Below, piece by piece: positions 60,696 to 64,000 of a stretch of 64,000 bases of DNA. The stretch's first letter is position 1; every line of letters begins with the position of its first letter. The notes below the pieces were generated by a model that was not told the DNA's origin, did not search any database, and worked only from the letters and a program-made list of their open reading frames with translations. The position numbers and the translations under genes are program-made. Source of the DNA: Microcella alkaliphila (GTDB lineage Bacteria > Actinomycetota > Actinomycetes > Actinomycetales > Microbacteriaceae); contig NZ_SGXT01000014.1 of assembly GCF_004216855.1 (NCBI RefSeq), positions 124,001-188,000 of the forward strand. The letters are read 5' to 3'.

Positions 60696-61850
60696 CTAGG
60701 AGCCGGACGGCCCGGCGGCCTCCCCCGCGACGAGTCGGGCAATCGCCAGCCGATCAGGCTTGCCGCTCGGCAGCAGCGGCAGAGCGCCGACCGTGACGAT
60801 GCGGTCGGGGCGCGCCTCGGGGCCGAGCGCTGCGCCGACCACGCGACGGAGAGCATCCCGATCGGGGCGGGTCGTCGTGACCACGATAGGAACCTCGCCC
60901 CACTCGGAGTGGTGCCCCGCGACGACGACCGCGTCGGCGAGGCCCGGCTGCTCGCGCACGAGACGCTCGACGGCGGCGAGACGCACCTTCATGCCACCGG
61001 AGACAATCACGTCGTCGATGCGGCCCGTGACGCGCAACACGCCGTCGACCACCTCGCCGGCGTCGTCCGTGCGGTACCAGCGCTGCTGGTCGTGCTCGAC
61101 AAACGCGTCAGCAGTGCGCTCGGGGTCGCCCAGGTAGTACTCGGCGAGGGTCGGCCCGCCAAGCTCAACCCGGCCGTCGGTGATGCGCACCTCGGTCTGG
61201 CCGATCGGGACGCCGTCGTAGACAACGCCGCCGCAGGTCTCGCTCGAGCCGTACGTGCGCGTGATCGCCCATCCGTGCGCGCGGGCGCGGTCGACGAGCG
61301 CCGCGGGGGTGGCCTGGCCGCCGACCAGGATGCGGTCGAATCCGGCGAGCGCCGCCGCCACCTCGGCGTTCTCGTCGGCCTCGTCGAGCAGCCGACTGAG
61401 CTGGGCGGGAACGAGCGCCGTGAAGCGGTGCTTCTCGGTGAACCGGCCGATCGCCGCCAAGACGTCGGTCGCGCCCATGCGCCCCGGCGCGATCGGCACG
61501 GGGTCGACCCCGGAGGCGAGCGAGCGGGCGAGCACGTTGCTGCCGGCGATGTAGTGGACGGGGAGGGCGAGCATCCACTGACCGGGTTCGCCGAGCGCGC
61601 CGGTCGACGCGGCGGCGCTCGCGAGCACGGCGTCGGCGCTGAGCGCGACGCGCTTCGGGCGGCCCGTCGTGCCGCTCGTCTCGACCACGAGGGCGATGCG
61701 CTGTTCGACCTCGAGGGGGGCCGTGTGCACGGGGTTCACCCCGCCGCCGCGGAACAGCACGGCGGGCCCGTCGCCCGCGAGCGCGTGGCGCAGGGCCGCA
61801 AGGCAGGCGAGCGGGTCGGCCGAGTCGACGACGGCGAGCGGGCGAGTCAC
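60696..61850 (-). CDS. menE: o-Succinylbenzoate-CoA ligase
   Basis: 384 residues, short for the acyl-CoA synthetase family as is usual in actinobacterial MenE. AMP-binding motif IALVVETSGTTGRPKRVALS, then GSSETCGGVVYDG and the C-terminal GRIDDVIVSGGMKVRLAAVE with PSGKPDRLAIARL and the catalytic Lys. GTG start at 61850. It is between menB and menA, probably in one operon. Confidence 0.93.
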   Translation of the reverse strand: MTRPLAVVDSADPLACLAALRHALAGDGPAVLFRGGGVNPVHTAPLEVEQRIALVVETSGTTGRPKRVALSADAVLASAAASTGALGEPGQWMLALPVHYIAGSNVLARSLASGVDPVPIAPGRMGATDVLAAIGRFTEKHRFTALVPAQLSRLLDEADENAEVAAALAGFDRILVGGQATPAALVDRARAHGWAITRTYGSSETCGGVVYDGVPIGQTEVRITDGRVELGGPTLAEYYLGDPERTADAFVEHDQQRWYRTDDAGEVVDGVLRVTGRIDDVIVSGGMKVRLAAVERLVREQPGLADAVVVAGHHSEWGEVPIVVTTTRPDRDALRRVVGAALGPEARPDRIVTVGALPLLPSGKPDRLAIARLVAGEAAGPSGS

Positions 61851-61907
61851 AGGGTCACGCTAGCGCGCGCCGCTGGTCGGTCGCTCGGGGGTGGCTGGGG
61901 ATGCGCG

Positions 61908-62825
61908 TCAGTACTGCCAGGGGAACGGCGACCAGTCGGGAGCTCGCTTCTCGAGGAACGAGTCGCGCCCCTCGACCGCCTCGTCAGTGCCGTACGCCAG
62001 CCGCGTCGCCTCCCCCGCGAACAGCTGCTGGCCGACGAGCCCGTCGTCGGTGAGGTTCATCGCGTACTTGAGCATGCGGATCGCCGTCGGCGACTTGGTG
62101 AGGATCGTCTCTGCCCACTCGAGCCCCGCGCTTTCGAGCTCGGCGTGCGGCACGACCGCATTGACGGTGCCCATCTCGTACGCACGCTCGGCGTCGTACT
62201 CGCGGGCGAGGAAAAAGATCTCGCGCGCCACCTTCTGCCCGACCTGCTTGGCGAGGTAGGCGCTGCCGTAGCCGGCGTCGAACGAGCCCACGTCGGCGTC
62301 GGTCTGCTTGAAGCGGGCGTGCTCGCGGCTCGCGATCGTCATGTCGCAGACGACGTGCAACGAGTGTCCGCCGCCGGCGGCCCAGCCGGGCACCAGCGCG
62401 ATCACGACCTTCGGCATGAAGCGGATGAGCCGCTGCACCTCGAGGATGTGCAGCCTCGACGCCTTCGCCGTGTCGACCGTGTCGGCCGTCTCCCCTTCTG
62501 CGTACTGATATCCAGCCCGCCCGCGGATGCGCTGGTCGCCGCCCGAGCAGAACGCCCAGCCGCCGTCCTTCGGGCTCGGCCCGTTGCCGGTCAGCAGCAC
62601 GACGCCGATGCGGGGGTTCTGCCGCGCATCGTCGAGCGCCCGGTACAGCTCGTCAACCGTGTGCGGGCGGAACGCGTTGCGCACCTCGGGCCGGTCGAAC
62701 GCGATGCGGGCGATACGTCCGGACGTGTCGTGGTGGTACGTGAGGTCGGTGAGCTCGTCGAAGCCGGGCGCCACGACCCAGCGCGACGGGTCGAACGTCT
62801 CAGATACCTGCGCAGCGTCGGCCAT
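61908..62825 (-). CDS. menB: 1,4-Dihydroxy-2-naphthoyl-CoA synthase
   Basis: 305 residues. Crotonase-fold enzyme that cyclises o-succinylbenzoyl-CoA. Contains RIAFDRPEVRNAFRPHTVDE, SGGDQRIRG, AGGGHSLHVVCDMTIASREH, and DVGSFDAGYGSAYLAKQVGQ, and ends with the MenB-specific PDWSPFPWQY. It is divergent from menC. Confidence 0.97.
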   Translation of the reverse strand: MADAAQVSETFDPSRWVVAPGFDELTDLTYHHDTSGRIARIAFDRPEVRNAFRPHTVDELYRALDDARQNPRIGVVLLTGNGPSPKDGGWAFCSGGDQRIRGRAGYQYAEGETADTVDTAKASRLHILEVQRLIRFMPKVVIALVPGWAAGGGHSLHVVCDMTIASREHARFKQTDADVGSFDAGYGSAYLAKQVGQKVAREIFFLAREYDAERAYEMGTVNAVVPHAELESAGLEWAETILTKSPTAIRMLKYAMNLTDDGLVGQQLFAGEATRLAYGTDEAVEGRDSFLEKRAPDWSPFPWQY

Positions 62826-62872
62826 GCCGCAAGCCTACGACCGCCACCCACCCGCGACCTGAGCCGCGGCGA

Positions 62873-62963
62873 CGTGACGTTTCTCAGGAGTACAGCCGGC
62901 CCGGCCGCCTGGCGGCCCCGGTTTTGCGGGTGTGGCGGTGCCCAACTCCTGAGAAACGTCACG
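62873..62963. repeat. 19-bp perfect inverted repeat in the menB-menC promoter region
   Basis: CGTGACGTTTCTCAGGAGT (62873-62891) and its exact reverse complement (62945-62963), 53 nt apart, with a smaller hairpin GGCCGCC/GGCGGCC in the loop. It occupies most of the 160-bp divergent region, where a terminator is not expected. It is either a regulatory site or a dispersed palindrome. Confidence 0.85.
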
Positions 62964-62985
62964 CGCCACCTGCCACACTGAGCAG

Positions 62986-64000
62986 ATGGACGCACCGACA
63001 CGGGATGACAGGCACGAACTCCCGTCGGTCGACGCCCTCCTCGCCGACTCCCACGTCGTGCGCATCCCTCTCGCGACGCGGTTTCGCGGCCTCGAGCACC
63101 GCGAGGCGGTGCTGCTGCGCGGACCGCAGGGCTGGGCCGAGTTCAGCCCCTTCGTCGAGTACGACGACCAGGAGGCCGCCACCTGGCTCGCCGCCGCGAT
63201 CGCGACCGGCTGGGCGCCACCGTCGACCCCCGCCCTGCGCGACCAGATTCCCGTGAACGCGACCCTGCCCGCCGTGCCGCTCGACCGCATCCCGGCCGTA
63301 CTGAGCCGGTTCGGCGAGTGCCGCACCGTCAAAATCAAGGTTGCGGAGCGCGGGCAGACGCTCGCCGACGACGTCGACCGGGTGCGCGAGACGCGACGGC
63401 TGCTGGGCCCCGCAGGTCGGATCCGCCTCGACGCAAACGGTGCCTGGAACGTCGATGAGGCCGAGCACGCCATTCGCGAGCTCGAGCGGTTCGACCTCGA
63501 GTACGTCGAGCAGCCCTGCGCGAGCGTCGCCGAGCTCGCCGAGCTGCGGCGCCGCATCCGCCGCATCGACGTGCCCATCGCCGCCGACGAGAGCGTGCGC
63601 AAGGCGAGCGACCCGATCGCGGTGGCCAGGGCCGACGCCGTCGACCTCGTCGTGATCAAGGCGGCGCCGCTCGGTGGCATCGATCGCGCCCTCGCGATCG
63701 TGGCCGAGGCGGGGCTGCCGGCCGTCGTCTCGAGCGCCCTCGACACGAGCGTTGGCCTCGCGATGGGCGCCGCCCTGGCGGCCCGCCTGCCCGAGTTGCC
63801 CTACGACTGCGGGCTCGGCACGGCGGCGCTGCTGCTGAGCGACGTCACGCGCACGCCGCTCATTCCGACGGACGGCACGATTCCGGTCGCAGCCGTCGAC
63901 ATCGACGAGGATGCTCTTGCTCGCCTCGCTGCGCCCGACGAGCGCGCCGCATGGTGGCGCGCCCGCATCGCCCGGTGTCGTGAGCTGCTCGTCGTCGGCG
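62986..64000 (+). CDS. menC: o-Succinylbenzoate synthase, 3' end outside the window
   Basis: 338 codons are visible with no stop. Enolase-superfamily enzyme that dehydrates SHCHC to o-succinylbenzoate. The catalytic Lys pair (TVKIKVAE), metal ligands in IRLDANGAWNVDEA, EQPC and AADESV, and the second lysine VIKAAPLGG are all visible. It is divergent from menB. Near the right edge the sequence resembles the usual C-terminus, so only a few codons are likely missing. Confidence 0.92.
   Translation, partial: MDAPTRDDRHELPSVDALLADSHVVRIPLATRFRGLEHREAVLLRGPQGWAEFSPFVEYDDQEAATWLAAAIATGWAPPSTPALRDQIPVNATLPAVPLDRIPAVLSRFGECRTVKIKVAERGQTLADDVDRVRETRRLLGPAGRIRLDANGAWNVDEAEHAIRELERFDLEYVEQPCASVAELAELRRRIRRIDVPIAADESVRKASDPIAVARADAVDLVVIKAAPLGGIDRALAIVAEAGLPAVVSSALDTSVGLAMGAALAARLPELPYDCGLGTAALLLSDVTRTPLIPTDGTIPVAAVDIDEDALARLAAPDERAAWWRARIARCRELLVVG

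Overview
The window is 64 kb of GC-rich actinobacterial chromosome, most probably from the family Microbacteriaceae. Supporting signs are frequent GTG starts, many 1-4 bp start/stop overlaps, the order tRNA-Trp - secE - nusG - rplK - rplA, an L10-type leader before rplJL, a menaquinone locus interleaved with DUF4229 and PLDc_N proteins, and a paired HadA/HadB-like dehydratase next to murB. The genus cannot be fixed from the sequence alone.

Region 1 (1-8.3 kb) is an L-arabinose module on the minus strand: araD-araB-araA, then a ChvE-type sugar-binding lipoprotein and an MmsA/MmsB-type ABC transporter that runs off the left edge. A LacI-family regulator lies upstream. Matching palindromes occur at its own start and at a near-consensus promoter in front of araD. 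Region 2 (8.4-14.3 kb) holds reverse trans-sulfuration genes (metB-like, cbs), a DUF3105/DUF305 pair and an ABC exporter. Region 3 (14.4-19.2 kb) is an AglEFG-like sugar ABC importer divergent from a second LacI regulator. Region 4 (19.2-29.5 kb) contains rplJL with leader, a two-domain (Thermus-type) isocitrate dehydrogenase, a two-component system with a short-chain epimerase-like gene, a quinone-oxidoreductase-like gene, rplKA, nusG, secE and tRNA-Trp.

Region 5 (29.6-36.9 kb) has an aminotransferase, a two-gene ABC exporter, murB-hadB-hadA, a compact module of a 27-codon Cys-containing peptide gene plus an APH-fold protein lacking the usual catalytic Asp, a conserved hypothetical, and tRNA-Met and tRNA-Thr. 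Region 6 (36.9-48.3 kb) is a maltose/maltodextrin locus: a GH13 enzyme, malG, malF and malE, a divergent GH13 alpha-glucosidase, and further on a third LacI regulator whose palindrome recurs at the malE promoter. Between them sit an M23 peptidase, an inositol-phosphatase family gene and tRNA-Tyr. Region 7 (48.3-53 kb) has a YajQ protein, cardiolipin synthase, a DUF1801 protein, a GGCTC microsatellite, a long inverted repeat, a truncated AbiEi-like protein and a ferredoxin-NADP reductase. Region 8 (53-64 kb) is the menaquinone locus: a polyprenyl diphosphate synthase, menG, menF, ppk2, menD, two small membrane proteins, menA, menE, menB and menC, the last cut by the right edge.

The three sugar importers share one design: a LacI regulator with 14-16 bp palindromic operators, and a strong hairpin directly after the binding-protein gene, which would favour excess binding protein over membrane subunits. 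The most unusual observations are the peptide/pseudokinase pair under a palindromic promoter, the disrupted 5' end of malE (no signal peptide in any minus-strand frame, but one on the opposite strand that a 57-bp inversion would bring into frame), and several intergenic inverted repeats and simple repeats.
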